DNA of 64,000 bases from Azospirillum tabaci (GTDB lineage Bacteria > Pseudomonadota > Alphaproteobacteria > Azospirillales > Azospirillaceae). The stretch is taken from assembly GCF_014596085.1 (NCBI RefSeq), contig NZ_JACCJY010000028.1, positions 1 through 64,000 of the forward strand, in the 5' to 3' direction. The position numbers and the translations under genes were made by a program. Below the pieces are notes generated by a model. The model was not told the origin of the DNA. It did not search any database and worked only from the letters and a program-made list of their open reading frames with translations. Shown here piece after piece: positions 47,792 to 57,012 of this stretch; position 1 is the first letter of the stretch, and each line of letters opens with the position of its first letter.

Positions 47792-48622
47792 TTATGAAAG
47801 AAATGATTGTTCATTTGATGAGAAACGATATTTCGCGTAGAGCCATGGAATTTTCTGGCGCAGGGTAAGGGCAAGCCATTGTAATCCCCACAATGTTGCG
47901 TTGGCCGTGCGGCCGAGCCCGAGCAGCTCGCGGCGGATGATCGCCTGCTCCCGGCGCCCGCGCGCCGGGTCCTGCTGCGACCGTCCACCGGCGGCGAAAA
48001 TGCAAACCGAAAGTGGCAGGCGGTGCGCCGGGAGCCCTTGCTTGAGGACCGTCAGGGTGAACGCATAATCGGCGGCCAGCCCATGACGCAGATCGAACCG
48101 GAGGCCGGACGACTCGACCAGACGGTAGACCATGGCCTGGTGATGCGTGAACATGCCCAGCACGGCGCGGCGGTGCGACCGTGCCCGCTTCACGACCAGA
48201 CGCCCGCCGGGAAGCTCCTCCAACGCGTCCCCGTAGAACAGACCGGTGTCCGGACGCTCGCCCAGGATGGGAAGAAGCCGCTCCAGAACCCGGTCGTCGG
48301 CCATCCGGTCGCCGGCGTTGAGGAACAGGACATGGCTGCAGGGTGGCCTGCAGGAGAACGACCGTTCGGCGATGGCGTCCAGGGCGAGGTTCATGGCGTC
48401 GTACAGGCCGCGGTCGGGCGACGAGCGCCACCAGGCCACCTCGTTCTGGTGGCAAGCCAGCCAGGCGGCCGTCCCGTCGCTGGAGCCCCCATCCGCCACG
48501 AACCAGTCGTAGGATGCCAGGGTCTGGGCGCGCAGACTGGCATGGGTGGCGAGCAGGCCGGGCAGGTCGTCGCGGACCACGGTGACCACGGCCAGCCGGA
48601 CCATTCCCGCTTCAACCGTCAC
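47792..48622 (-). CDS. Glycosyltransferase family 2
   Basis: A 276-residue GT-A enzyme: LAVVTVVRDDLPGLLATHAS, WFVADGGSSDGTAAWL, SPDRGLYDAMNLAL and HVLFLNAGDRMADD. The C-terminal region has RGRREQAIIRREL and a basic, aromatic end. It is of the WcaA/WcaE-like type adding sugars to a repeat unit. The GTG at 48622 overlaps the SLBB gene stop by 4 bases; an internal ATG six codons later is an alternative. Confidence 0.88.
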   Translation of the reverse strand: MTVEAGMVRLAVVTVVRDDLPGLLATHASLRAQTLASYDWFVADGGSSDGTAAWLACHQNEVAWWRSSPDRGLYDAMNLALDAIAERSFSCRPPCSHVLFLNAGDRMADDRVLERLLPILGERPDTGLFYGDALEELPGGRLVVKRARSHRRAVLGMFTHHQAMVYRLVESSGLRFDLRHGLAADYAFTLTVLKQGLPAHRLPLSVCIFAAGGRSQQDPARGRREQAIIRRELLGLGRTANATLWGLQWLALTLRQKIPWLYAKYRFSSNEQSFLS

Positions 48623-51600
48623 TCGGAGATCACCGCGATGGCCGCCGCCGAGATGGCGAGCTGGCCGAGGATGGTGCCGATGTTCTTGGAGAATTCCATC
48701 AGATCGAACGGCTTCGGGTCGCGCGGCACCACGATGGAGGAGCCGGGCGGGATCGCCGTCATCGTGTGGTTCCAGGAGGAGAGTGACAGCGGCTGCGCCC
48801 GCCCGTCCGGCAGAACCAGGAAGATGCGGGCATCGTCGGCGTTGCGGCTCGCTCCCCCCGCCTCCCGCAGATAGGCGTCGGCGGTCTTTCCGCTGACAAA
48901 CTGCGCGGCGGTCGGATGAAGCACCTCGCCGGTCACGGTGACGGTGAGGGGGCGTTTCGGGACGATGATGCGGTCGTCCGGCTCCAGCAGCACGTCCAGT
49001 TCGGGCCGCCGGCGAAGCACCTGTGGGTCGGCCTCGACGACGATGCGGCCCAGCGGTTCGGCACCGCGCAATTGAGTCGCGAGTTGCCGGGCCAGCCCGA
49101 CCACGTCCGAGCGTGCGGCTTCGCCCTTCTCGACCTCCTGCACCATCCAGCGTTCCAGGTCGCGGGCCTGCTGGTCGAACCAGGCGCGCTCGCGCTTGCG
49201 CTCGCTGTCGCGCAGGAAGCTGGTCCCCGCGGGATAGGCTTCCTCCGTCAGGCCGCCGGCCCGGTCGATCAGCGAGGAGAGCGTCTCGCCGCGCGCCACG
49301 TCGTAGCTGCCGGGGCGGCGCACCGCGCCGGAGATGGTGACCGCCCGCGCCTCCAGTGCTTGTGGTGACGGGTTGATGCGCAGGCTGTCGCCCGGATGCA
49401 GCGCCGTCCGTGCCGACGCTCCGTCGCGCAGGTCCAGGCGGCGGCGCTGGCCGGTGGCGGTGGTGATCTCCAGGCTGGCGGGATCGGCGGTCGCGGCCGG
49501 GCCGCCGGCGGTCGCCAGAAGGGCCTCGACGGTCGCCGCCTCCGCCACGGGATAGGCGCCGGGGGTTCGCACGGCGCCACGCACCTGCACGCCGCGTTCC
49601 CGCACCAGCGCTGTGACGTCGATGGGCAGCGGTGGTTGAGCGTCGGCGGGTTGCGCTTCTGGTTTGCCGTCCTTGTCCGGATGATTGGTCAGCGAACGGA
49701 TCTCGGCGATGGAGAGCAGCCGCACCCGATCACCGTCGGCGAGCGCGCGGTTCGCCTGTCCGGAGGCCACCTCCTGCGGAGAGAAGGGGATCAGGCGGCG
49801 GGCGAGGGTGCGGCGGTCGAAGCGCTCGATGACCCCCAGCAGGGGATAGACATCCCGTTTCAGGGCGTCGCCGCCGGTCAGCGCGTCGCGCAGCGTGGCG
49901 CCTCCGGCAAGGGGGCGGACGCCGGGACGGCGGGCATGGCCGGTCAACTCATAGACGGGGGCGTCCGGCTCCAGAATGGCCCCGGCCGCCGCCGGACGGC
50001 GTGGTGATGCGCCGCCAACCGAGGGCGTGTCGTAGTACGCGCCGGACTCCGGACCTCCGGCGGCGAGCGCCAACTCCGCCGCGCTGCCCCGTCCCACGGA
50101 GGGATAGAAGCCGGGGCGGGGCACCCCTCCCATCAACAGGGCGGAATGCTCCAAGGCGAAGACGAGCAGGTCGGGAACGGCTTGGAACAGGTGCGGGCAG
50201 GGCGTGCGTCCACCGGTCAGTCCCGCCGCCGCCCGTGCCTGAGGACCGCTGGCCAGCGGACCGTCGGGTTGGGCGGTTAGTGCGCGGGCCAGCACGACCA
50301 GTCCGCGGCACGCGTCCGGAGCCGGCTCGCGTGCACCGCGCAGCAGCTCCAGAACCGGTTCGGAGGTCAGGAAATCCACGTCCTCCGCTCCCAGCACGTA
50401 GAGGGTGTCGCTCTCGGCCAGAGGGCGGCGGTCGCGGCCGCTGAGCACAGCCCCCAGATCGATCGGCTGGAGAACGCGCGCTCGGCTGCCCGGACGGGTC
50501 GAGGCCAGCACGGCAAAGGGGAGATAGGGCGCCGGCCCCAGATCCGCCGTCGAAACCAGGGCCGCGATGGTCGGGGTCCGCTCCAGCGCCCGCGGACCGG
50601 GACGCAGAACATGGCCGTCCAGACGCAGGTCGCCGCGCCGGTCCTCGCGGCGTGGCGCCAGCATCAGCAGGTCGCCGTCGGCCAACTGGGTCGCATCCGC
50701 GTCGGACAGCTCCTCCGCCCGCTCCTCGCCGTTCGGGCCGATGGCGTAGCGGAGCACCCGATGCGCGCCGGGCCGCAGGAGGCCACCGGCCATCTCCCGC
50801 GCCATGGCGACCGGCAGGCGGTCCTGGCCGGGAGGAAGCTCATAGACGCCGGGCCGCTTCAGCGGACCGGCCAACGCCACGGTGGGGCCAAGCGGCGGCA
50901 CGAAGACGCGGTCGCCATCGCGCAGGCGGAGGCCGGCATTCGCGCCGTCTCCCGTCATGAACAGGTCGTACAGGTCGATGGGCAGCCCGCTGGATGGGGC
51001 GCCTCCCGCGGCCTGGGCGTGGAACAGGCGGATGCGGCGCAACGACCCGGCGCGGGTGATACCGCCCGCGGCGGTCAGCGCGTCGATCAGCGTGGCGAAG
51101 GCGCCCACCTCTTGCCGGCCCGGACGCACCACGGCGCCAGTCACCAGCACGCCGATCCGCCGGATTTCGGTCACCGAGACGTACACCTCGGTGTCGGGAA
51201 AGGAAGCGGTCACGGCGCTGGCCAATTGGGCGCGCAATTCCGCCAGGGTCAGACCCTGCGCCACGACGGGGCGGACGTCATCCGCGGTGAGCAACCCCGC
51301 CGCGTCGATGACGTGGCGCTTGCTGGAGGATTTCTGCCCGCGAAGGGTCACAAGAAGCTCGTCGCCCGGACCCAGCGTGTAGTCCGCCTGCACGCCGCCC
51401 GATCCGTCGCGCCGCCGCGGCTCCTCTCCGAACTGGTCGTAGCCGAACTGGAGAAGAACCGAGCCCGCCCGCTCGCTGTAGGCGGCCTCGATCGGCGACA
51501 GAGCCTCCGGAAGCGGGGCGGGTTTCGCTTGAGGCGGCGTCCCCGGAGCGCGGGCATGAAGCGCCGGGGACGTGGGCTCCGCAGCCGATACGGCGAGCCC

Positions 51601-51663
51601 CCAGACGATCAGCGCCGCCAACGGCACCAAAAGGGTGAAAATTCTGCGCAATGAGTCACACAT
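48619..51663 (-). CDS. Polysaccharide export protein with multiple SLBB domains
   Basis: A 1014-residue envelope protein, much longer than Wza (about 380). An N-terminal signal segment (LLVPLAALIVWGLAVSAAE) is followed by the poly-export domain starting at YTLGPGDELLVTLRG, with VIDAAGLLTADDVRPVVAQGLTL. Repeated SLBB-type segments follow: VTGAVVRPGRQEV, LAGPLKRPGVYELP, VRGAVRTPGAYPV, ISGAVRRPGSYDV, VTGEVLHPTAAQF. Near the C-terminus comes VPRDPKPFDLMEF and a final hydrophobic helix (LAISAAAIAVI). The ATG at 51663 is taken because the signal follows it; no strong ribosome site is seen. It overlaps the GT2 gene. Confidence 0.88.
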   Translation of the reverse strand: MCDSLRRIFTLLVPLAALIVWGLAVSAAEPTSPALHARAPGTPPQAKPAPLPEALSPIEAAYSERAGSVLLQFGYDQFGEEPRRRDGSGGVQADYTLGPGDELLVTLRGQKSSSKRHVIDAAGLLTADDVRPVVAQGLTLAELRAQLASAVTASFPDTEVYVSVTEIRRIGVLVTGAVVRPGRQEVGAFATLIDALTAAGGITRAGSLRRIRLFHAQAAGGAPSSGLPIDLYDLFMTGDGANAGLRLRDGDRVFVPPLGPTVALAGPLKRPGVYELPPGQDRLPVAMAREMAGGLLRPGAHRVLRYAIGPNGEERAEELSDADATQLADGDLLMLAPRREDRRGDLRLDGHVLRPGPRALERTPTIAALVSTADLGPAPYLPFAVLASTRPGSRARVLQPIDLGAVLSGRDRRPLAESDTLYVLGAEDVDFLTSEPVLELLRGAREPAPDACRGLVVLARALTAQPDGPLASGPQARAAAGLTGGRTPCPHLFQAVPDLLVFALEHSALLMGGVPRPGFYPSVGRGSAAELALAAGGPESGAYYDTPSVGGASPRRPAAAGAILEPDAPVYELTGHARRPGVRPLAGGATLRDALTGGDALKRDVYPLLGVIERFDRRTLARRLIPFSPQEVASGQANRALADGDRVRLLSIAEIRSLTNHPDKDGKPEAQPADAQPPLPIDVTALVRERGVQVRGAVRTPGAYPVAEAATVEALLATAGGPAATADPASLEITTATGQRRRLDLRDGASARTALHPGDSLRINPSPQALEARAVTISGAVRRPGSYDVARGETLSSLIDRAGGLTEEAYPAGTSFLRDSERKRERAWFDQQARDLERWMVQEVEKGEAARSDVVGLARQLATQLRGAEPLGRIVVEADPQVLRRRPELDVLLEPDDRIIVPKRPLTVTVTGEVLHPTAAQFVSGKTADAYLREAGGASRNADDARIFLVLPDGRAQPLSLSSWNHTMTAIPPGSSIVVPRDPKPFDLMEFSKNIGTILGQLAISAAAIAVISE

Positions 51664-51832
51664 GAATTGTGTTGGCGCTGTATCCCCGTTCCATATTGAT
51701 CGTTTGGTCCGGGCGCGATGAGTACTATCGCGTGCAGATCCCTCAAAAGGCAACGGCCAAGCTGTGTTGCCGCATCATCACGCGGCGTGTAGACTGCGAG
51801 GCATTGCGTGGAGTGCGCAGGAGCCGCGGCCA

Positions 51833-52468
51833 ATGGTTGCCGGTGTATCGTCCAGTGGCGTTTATGGCGTGCCGCTCCTGCGGCCCGGCCAGCAGGCGCG
51901 TGACCGGAGCCCGGACGGCCAGAAGGACATTGGCCAAAACACCGCCGGCCTGTCCGGCACGCTGACCGACGATCAGCAGCGGCAGGTCCAGGAACTCAAG
52001 CGCATCGACGCCAACGTCCGCCAGCACGAGGCGGCGCATCAGGCCGCTGGCGGCCCCCACGCGGGTGGCGCCTCCTTCACCTTCACCCGCGGGCCGGACG
52101 GCAAGAATTATGCGACCGCCGGCGAAGTCCAGGTGGACGCCGGTGCGGAGAGCGATCCCGAAGCCACCGTCCGCAAAATGGACACGGTCAAGGCGGCGGC
52201 CTTGGCACCTTCCGACCCCTCTGCCCAGGACCTCCGCGTCGCCCAGCAGGCCGATGCCACCAAGATGCAGGCGCAGCAGGAGTTGCGGCGGAAAGGTTCG
52301 GGGCCGGGCTCACGGAGCGGCGGTTCGTCCGATGGGCAGGATGGCTCAGAGGGCGGCGCGACGCCAAGCGACACCGCCGCGCCGGCGCTGGCGGCGCGCG
52401 GTGCGGCGGCTTACGCGTCGGCTTATGGAATCGGCCAGCGGACCGGCACCGCCGGCATCATGGTCTGA
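51833..52468 (+). CDS. Putative SprA-type metalloprotease (CJM1_0395 family)
   Basis: A 211-residue protein. Central region VRQHEAAHQAAGGPHAGG carries HEAAH, an HExxH zinc site, followed by FTFTRGPDGKNYATAGEVQVDAG and DPEATVRKMDTVKAAALAPSDPSAQD, the signature of the SprA-related domain. N- and C-terminal parts are Gly/Ser/Gln-rich and low complexity; no signal peptide is evident. CAGGAG lies about 10 bases before the ATG. Divergent from the SLBB export gene. Confidence 0.85.
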   Translation: MVAGVSSSGVYGVPLLRPGQQARDRSPDGQKDIGQNTAGLSGTLTDDQQRQVQELKRIDANVRQHEAAHQAAGGPHAGGASFTFTRGPDGKNYATAGEVQVDAGAESDPEATVRKMDTVKAAALAPSDPSAQDLRVAQQADATKMQAQQELRRKGSGPGSRSGGSSDGQDGSEGGATPSDTAAPALAARGAAAYASAYGIGQRTGTAGIMV

Positions 52469-52492
52469 CGCCGGACGGTCCGGTTCCGAGTC

Positions 52493-53389
52493 TCAGCGGC
52501 GGACGGGAGACTCGCCGTCAAGGGTCAGCAGCGGGCCGTACAACTCCGGCCGGCGGTCGCGGAAGATGCCCCAGGACGCGCGCTGGGCGGCGATGCGGTC
52601 GAGGTCGAAGCTGGCGGTCAGGACCGCCTCGCTCTCCCGGTCGGCCTGCGCGACCAGTTCCCCGGTCGGCCCGGCGATGAAGGAGGAGCCATAGAAAGTG
52701 ATCCCGCAGGTCTCACCCTCTTCCCGGCCGATGCGGTTGGAGGCTACCAGCGGCATCAGGTTGGCTCCGGCGTGGCCCTGCATGACCCGCGTCCAGTGGG
52801 CTTGGCTGTCCAGCGAACCATCCTGCGGCTCGGATCCGATGGCGGTGGGGTAGAACAGGATCTCCGCCCCCTTCAGCGCCATGGCGCGGGCCGATTCCGG
52901 GAACCACTGGTCCCAGCAGATCGCGCAGCCGATGGCGGCGTAGCGGGTTTCGTAGACCTGGAAGCCGGTGTCGCCGGGGTTGAAGTAGTATTTCTCCTGA
53001 TAGCCGGGACCGTCCGGGATGTGGGACTTGCGGTAGACGCCAAGGACCGTGCCGTCCGCGTCGATCATCGCCAGGGAATTGTAATAGGCGTTCCTCGCCC
53101 GCTCGAAGAAGCTGGTGGGGATGACCACGGACAGTTCGCGGGCGAGCGCGCTCATCCGCGCGATCACCGGATGATCCTCGACCGGGTGGGCGAGCGCGAA
53201 CAGGTCCTGCTTCTGGTCCTTGCAGAAATAGGGCGTCTCGAACAGTTCCTGGGGCAGGATGATCTGGGCGCCGCGCGCCGCCGCGTCGCGCACGAGGCGT
53301 TCGACGCCGTTCACATTGGCGTCGCGGTCCCAACCGCAGGCCATCTGGGTCGCCGCGACGGTGACGGTGCGTCCGGTGGTGGGGCGCAT
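52493..53389 (-). CDS. aguB: N-carbamoylputrescine amidase
   Basis: A 298-residue nitrilase-superfamily enzyme hydrolysing N-carbamoylputrescine to putrescine, CO2 and ammonia (arginine-agmatine route). The Glu-Lys-Cys triad is visible in LPQELFETPYFC, YRKSHIPDGPGYQEKYYF and GCAICWDQWFPE. The segments following the Glu and the Lys are those of AguB rather than other nitrilases. AGGAG lies 9 bases before the ATG at 53389, ruling out the longer frame to 53461. No agmatine deiminase gene is adjacent. Divergent from a MarR gene. Confidence 0.93.
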   Translation of the reverse strand: MRPTTGRTVTVAATQMACGWDRDANVNGVERLVRDAAARGAQIILPQELFETPYFCKDQKQDLFALAHPVEDHPVIARMSALARELSVVIPTSFFERARNAYYNSLAMIDADGTVLGVYRKSHIPDGPGYQEKYYFNPGDTGFQVYETRYAAIGCAICWDQWFPESARAMALKGAEILFYPTAIGSEPQDGSLDSQAHWTRVMQGHAGANLMPLVASNRIGREEGETCGITFYGSSFIAGPTGELVAQADRESEAVLTASFDLDRIAAQRASWGIFRDRRPELYGPLLTLDGESPVRR

Positions 53390-53750
53390 AGGCTGATGCT
53401 CCTGTGCTCTTGCGTGGTGCTGTGCCGTGTTAACGGGCTGACGGTCGGGCGCGCAACCCATCTCCGCCCTGTCACAAACCTTTCAGATTTGTCCACGTTA
53501 CCGGGCCGGACGGTTTCTTTGCCCAGCCGTTGCCGATGGTTGGTCACAGAACTCGACAGTCATACGCATAAATATGAAAAACGCACGCCAGGGATCGCGC
53601 GCTGGTTATGCGACATATTATTGCATGCACGAGAAATAAAAGTCCGCAATTGCTTTACGATTTTTCCGAGAGCAGATATGATCGGGTAAGTTGATTTCGT
53701 CCGCTGCACCGCGCCACGGCCTGACGGACGTCTGCCGAAAGATCGTCGTC
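53390..53750. other. Divergent intergenic region, aguB / marR
   Basis: 361 bases, AT-rich from about 53545 to 53690 (for example TACGCATAAATATGAAAAAC). No supported gene; a TTG-initiated extension of marR to 53691 lacks a ribosome site. Likely holds both promoters and a MarR operator, not identified. Confidence 0.5.
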
Positions 53751-54275
53751 ATGGTTGGGCGTTTCAAGAGACAGGAACCCGTGGTCGCTGAGCCGCGCCA
53801 GGAGGATGCGGACGGACTCCCTCAATCCGGCGCGACCCTGCCGCGGGCCGTGCGGGAGGCGCACCGCGCGATCGCGCGTGCCCTGCAACTCCGCATCGCC
53901 GATCACGGCGTCAGCATAGGGCAATGGTACTTTCTTCGCGCCTTGTGGGAGGAGGACGGGCTGACCCAGCGTGAACTGAGCCAGCGGGTCGGCATGATGG
54001 AACCGACCACCGTGGCGGCACTGAACAATCTGGAGCGGTGCGATCTTGTTCAACGGGTGCGCAACCACCACGACCGGCGCAAGGTGAACATCTACCTGAC
54101 GCCGAAAGGCAAGGCGCTGCGGGCCGACATACTGCCCTGCGCCGAGGAGATCGAGGAGACCGCCGCCCAGGGCGTTTCTCCGGACGAATTGGCGCTGACC
54201 GTCAGCGTGTTGCGCCGCGTGTCCGCCAACCTCGGCTGCCTGCCGCCCATCGCCGGTGACGATGATCTGGGATGA
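53751..54275 (+). CDS. MarR-family transcriptional regulator
   Basis: A 174-residue winged-helix regulator. Core: ISIGQW-like GVSIGQWYFLRALWEEDGLTQ, RELSQRVGMMEPTTVAALNNLE and the wing LVQRVRNHHDRRKVNIYLTPKGKAL. An N-terminal extension of about 40 residues is acidic and basic mixed and not conserved-looking. Ligand and targets unknown; the divergent aguB gene is a candidate target. The start at 53751 is the most likely ATG. Confidence 0.9.
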   Translation: MVGRFKRQEPVVAEPRQEDADGLPQSGATLPRAVREAHRAIARALQLRIADHGVSIGQWYFLRALWEEDGLTQRELSQRVGMMEPTTVAALNNLERCDLVQRVRNHHDRRKVNIYLTPKGKALRADILPCAEEIEETAAQGVSPDELALTVSVLRRVSANLGCLPPIAGDDDLG

Positions 54276-54317
54276 CGGATGCGGCGGCGGCCCTTCTCGT
54301 CCGATTGGTCGTTCCGG

Positions 54318-55643
54318 TCAATCGTCCGGATCGGGCGGCGGCGGCAGGCTGGCGCCGGTCAGGTTGGCGCCGGAGAAACGCGCGTCGCGGATGTTCGCGT
54401 CGCTGAGAATGGCCCCGGTCAGATCGGCGTTGGAGAAATCGCAGCCGGCCAGATTCGCCCCACGCATGTTGGTGCGGATGCAGGAGGCCCCGGTGAAGTT
54501 GCTGCCGGTCAGGTTCGCCGCCCACAGCCGCCCGGTCGGTCGGCCGTCCGGCCCCTTGATATCGACCCAGCCGATGCCCGCCCCATCGAAGCGGGCGCCG
54601 GACAGGTTGGTGCCGCGAAGGGTCGCCCCGTCGAGGATGGCGCCGCCGAAATCGCTGCCGGTCAGGTCGGCCGCGGAGATGTCGCACATGATGAGCAGGG
54701 AATCGCGCATCTTGGCGCCGACCAGCCGCACCCCGCGCAGGTTGGCTCCGGACAGATTCACGCCATGAAGGTCGATGTGCGACAGGTCCGCCCCGCTGAG
54801 GTCGGCGCGCGACCCCATGGCGCCGTTGGTGTTGATCCAGGTGTAGTGATTGTGCAGGGCTTCCTGGATCTGAATCGAGAAATTCTCGGCGGAGCGCGCC
54901 ATGTTGGCGCCCGTGGTGTCCGCCCCGGCAAGGTCCGCTCCCTCCATCTTCGCGCCCTGGAGGTCCGCGTTGCGCAGGTTGGCGCCGGCCAGCACCGCGC
55001 CGTTCAGGTTGGCGTCGCGCAGGATGGCACCCTGAAGATTGACGCCGGACAGGTTGCAGCCGCGCAGGTCGGCGCGGGCGAGGTTGCAGTTCTTCATGGT
55101 CGAGCGCATCAGCGTGGCCCCGGCCATCAGCGCGCCTTCGCAATCCGCCCCGTTCATCGACACGTCGGTCAGATCGGCGCCGGACAGGTTGGCGTTCGAC
55201 ATCATCGCGTCGTCCATGTCGCTTCCGGAGAGGTCGGAGCGGACGAAGTCCAGCCCCTTGCTGCCGTTCGCCCCGTTCCCGCCGTACAGCAGCGCGCCGC
55301 CGCGCAGGTCGGCTTCCTTCAGGATGGCGCGTTTCAGCTTGGCGCCGCGCATGTGGGCGCCGCGCAGATCCGCCCTGTAGAAGTTGCAGCCGGTCAGGTC
55401 GGCCTTGGTCAGGTGGGCGGCGAACAGGTCGGCATGGCTGAGATTCGCGTTGGACAGGTCGCAATGGGCCATGTTGGCCCCCGACAGCTTGCCCTGAGTC
55501 AGCTCCACCCCGGCGAGGTTCGATCCCTCCAGGTTGGTCATGGTCAGGTTGGCGCGCGTGCCGCCCGACCGGTTCTTCAGCCAACGCTCGTGCTTTTCCA
55601 GCACGGCGACCAACTCATGTGGCGTCATGACCCCGTCCGACAA
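54318..55643 (-). CDS. Pentapeptide-repeat protein
   Basis: A 441-residue protein made mostly of A(D/N)LxG pentapeptide repeats forming a right-handed beta-helix, from about residue 30 to 430. Two breaks occur: a Gly-rich loop (GGNGANGSKG, near 125) and a non-repeat stretch around 255-280 (FSIQIQEALHNHYTWINTNG). The N-terminus TPHELVAVLEKHERWLKN is a helix seen in many such proteins. A TTG at 55643 has GGAAGG 5 bases upstream; an ATG at 55628 gives 436 residues with a poorer site. Function unknown. Not necessarily a gyrase-protection protein. Confidence 0.9.
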   Translation of the reverse strand: MSDGVMTPHELVAVLEKHERWLKNRSGGTRANLTMTNLEGSNLAGVELTQGKLSGANMAHCDLSNANLSHADLFAAHLTKADLTGCNFYRADLRGAHMRGAKLKRAILKEADLRGGALLYGGNGANGSKGLDFVRSDLSGSDMDDAMMSNANLSGADLTDVSMNGADCEGALMAGATLMRSTMKNCNLARADLRGCNLSGVNLQGAILRDANLNGAVLAGANLRNADLQGAKMEGADLAGADTTGANMARSAENFSIQIQEALHNHYTWINTNGAMGSRADLSGADLSHIDLHGVNLSGANLRGVRLVGAKMRDSLLIMCDISAADLTGSDFGGAILDGATLRGTNLSGARFDGAGIGWVDIKGPDGRPTGRLWAANLTGSNFTGASCIRTNMRGANLAGCDFSNADLTGAILSDANIRDARFSGANLTGASLPPPPDPDD

Positions 55644-55809
55644 TCGGCCCTTCCCGGCACAGCGCAGGGTTCGGGGCGCGGTTACTCCAGCGCGTTAGCA
55701 GTGTCATAAGATAATCTGGTTTAATTGTTAACATGCTGTTCCGCAGCCGGGCGCAAGACGACGCCGGACCATCGCGGTATGGCCCTGAAACAAGGAAAAG
55801 GGGTTGGGA

Positions 55810-56520
55810 ATGAACGGCGGACACACGGTGGCGGCCTTCGATGCCGAACTGGGGCGCCTGCACCAGATCATCGTGACCATGGGGCAACGGGTGGAAAGCC
55901 AGTTCGCCGCCGCTTTGGAGGCCATCGCGGAGCGGGACGCCGGCAAAGCCGCGCGGGTGGTTGAGGCCGACGCCGAGATCGACCGGCTGGAACTGGAGCT
56001 GGAATCCCTGAGCGTACGCTTGCTGGCCCTGCGTCAGCCGGTGGCCAAGGATCTGCGCGACATCGTATCGGCGCTCAAGATCGCCTCCAATCTGGAGCGC
56101 ATGGGCGATTTCGCAAGCTCGGTGGCCAAGCGCGCGGTCACTCTGGCGGAAATCCCGGTCGAACCGCCCGTCGCGTCGCTGGCCTGGATGGGCGAGACGG
56201 TGCTCGGCATGATCCGCGACGTGGTCGCGGCCTATGACGAACAGGATGCCGAGCGGGCGATGGCCGTCCGCAACCGGGATGGGCAGGTCGATGCCGCCTA
56301 CACCAGCCTGTTCCGGGAATTCCTGACCTACATGATGGAGTCGCCGGCGCAGATCACCGGCTGCACCCACCTGCTGTTCGTGGCGAAGTCCATTGAGCGG
56401 GCCGGGGACCACGCCACGAACGTGGCTGAAAACATCTGCTACATCGTTCAGGGACGGCTGCCGTCCGAGGAGCGGACCAAGGGCGATCTCAGCAGCTTCA
56501 CGGTGGTGGAGAAGGAGTGA
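55810..56520 (+). CDS. phoU: Phosphate transport system regulator PhoU
   Basis: A 236-residue protein with two PhoU three-helix bundles (about 15-105 and 120-215). Metal-binding motifs are NLERMGDFASSVAKRA in the first and SIERAGDHATNVAENI in the second. PhoU links the Pst transporter to PhoR/PhoB signalling. No pst or phoB genes lie in the window, so it is detached from the usual operon. The ATG at 55810 follows AAGGAAAAGGGG; a TTG two codons earlier is possible. Confidence 0.94.
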   Translation: MNGGHTVAAFDAELGRLHQIIVTMGQRVESQFAAALEAIAERDAGKAARVVEADAEIDRLELELESLSVRLLALRQPVAKDLRDIVSALKIASNLERMGDFASSVAKRAVTLAEIPVEPPVASLAWMGETVLGMIRDVVAAYDEQDAERAMAVRNRDGQVDAAYTSLFREFLTYMMESPAQITGCTHLLFVAKSIERAGDHATNVAENICYIVQGRLPSEERTKGDLSSFTVVEKE

Positions 56521-56568
56521 GGGCACGCAATGCGCGCCCATGACGTTGTCCGTGGCCGCCGTGGCGCT

Positions 56569-56793
56569 TCAGTGCTTGGGGCGCCAGCCGCTGCCGTCCG
56601 GTTCGTAACGTCGCCGGACCGCGGCCCAGGCGACCTTGTGGGCCAGACGTTCGCGTTGCAGGGCCTGACGCGCTTCTGGCGACCGGCAGGCTTGCCATGT
56701 GTGATTGAAGGCCGAACGGTAAATGTCCTGCGCGGGCGGCGGCAGGCATCGCTTCACCGATTCGGGCAGTTCGGTGTTCCTGCGGAAGGTCAT
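56569..56793 (-). CDS. chaB: ChaB-family protein
   Basis: A 74-residue protein with the ChaB core: ELPESVKRCLPPPAQDIYRS, AFNHTWQAC, then RLAHKVAWAAVRRRYEPDG. ChaB is a putative regulator of the cation antiporter ChaA in enterobacteria; no chaA is nearby. GGAGGA lies 8 bases before the ATG at 56793. It converges with phoU. Confidence 0.9.
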   Translation of the reverse strand: MTFRRNTELPESVKRCLPPPAQDIYRSAFNHTWQACRSPEARQALQRERLAHKVAWAAVRRRYEPDGSGWRPKH

Positions 56794-56933
56794 CGGGCAT
56801 TCCTCCGTCTTATGGTTGCTTGATTGCCTCCAGTATAGCCGCCATTCCACTGGAGCCCGTAGGGCTTTTTCCTGCGACGTTGGAGGTAGGCGGCGGCGGT
56901 GGACGGCTTAGGCCGAAGGTTTGAGGCACGAAA

Positions 56934-56968
56934 AAAGCCCTTCCCCAATCGGTGGGGAAGGGCTTTTC
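56934..56968. terminator. Strong bidirectional terminator
   Basis: AAAAGCCCTTCCCCA and TGGGGAAGGGCTTTT form a perfect 15-bp stem around ATCGG, with A/T runs on both sides. It lies 45 bases past the end of the minus-strand HTH gene. Confidence 0.9.
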
Positions 56969-57012
56969 GATGAACCAAGCAGCGTTGCGAAGACCCGTAC
57001 TGATGGCCTGTC

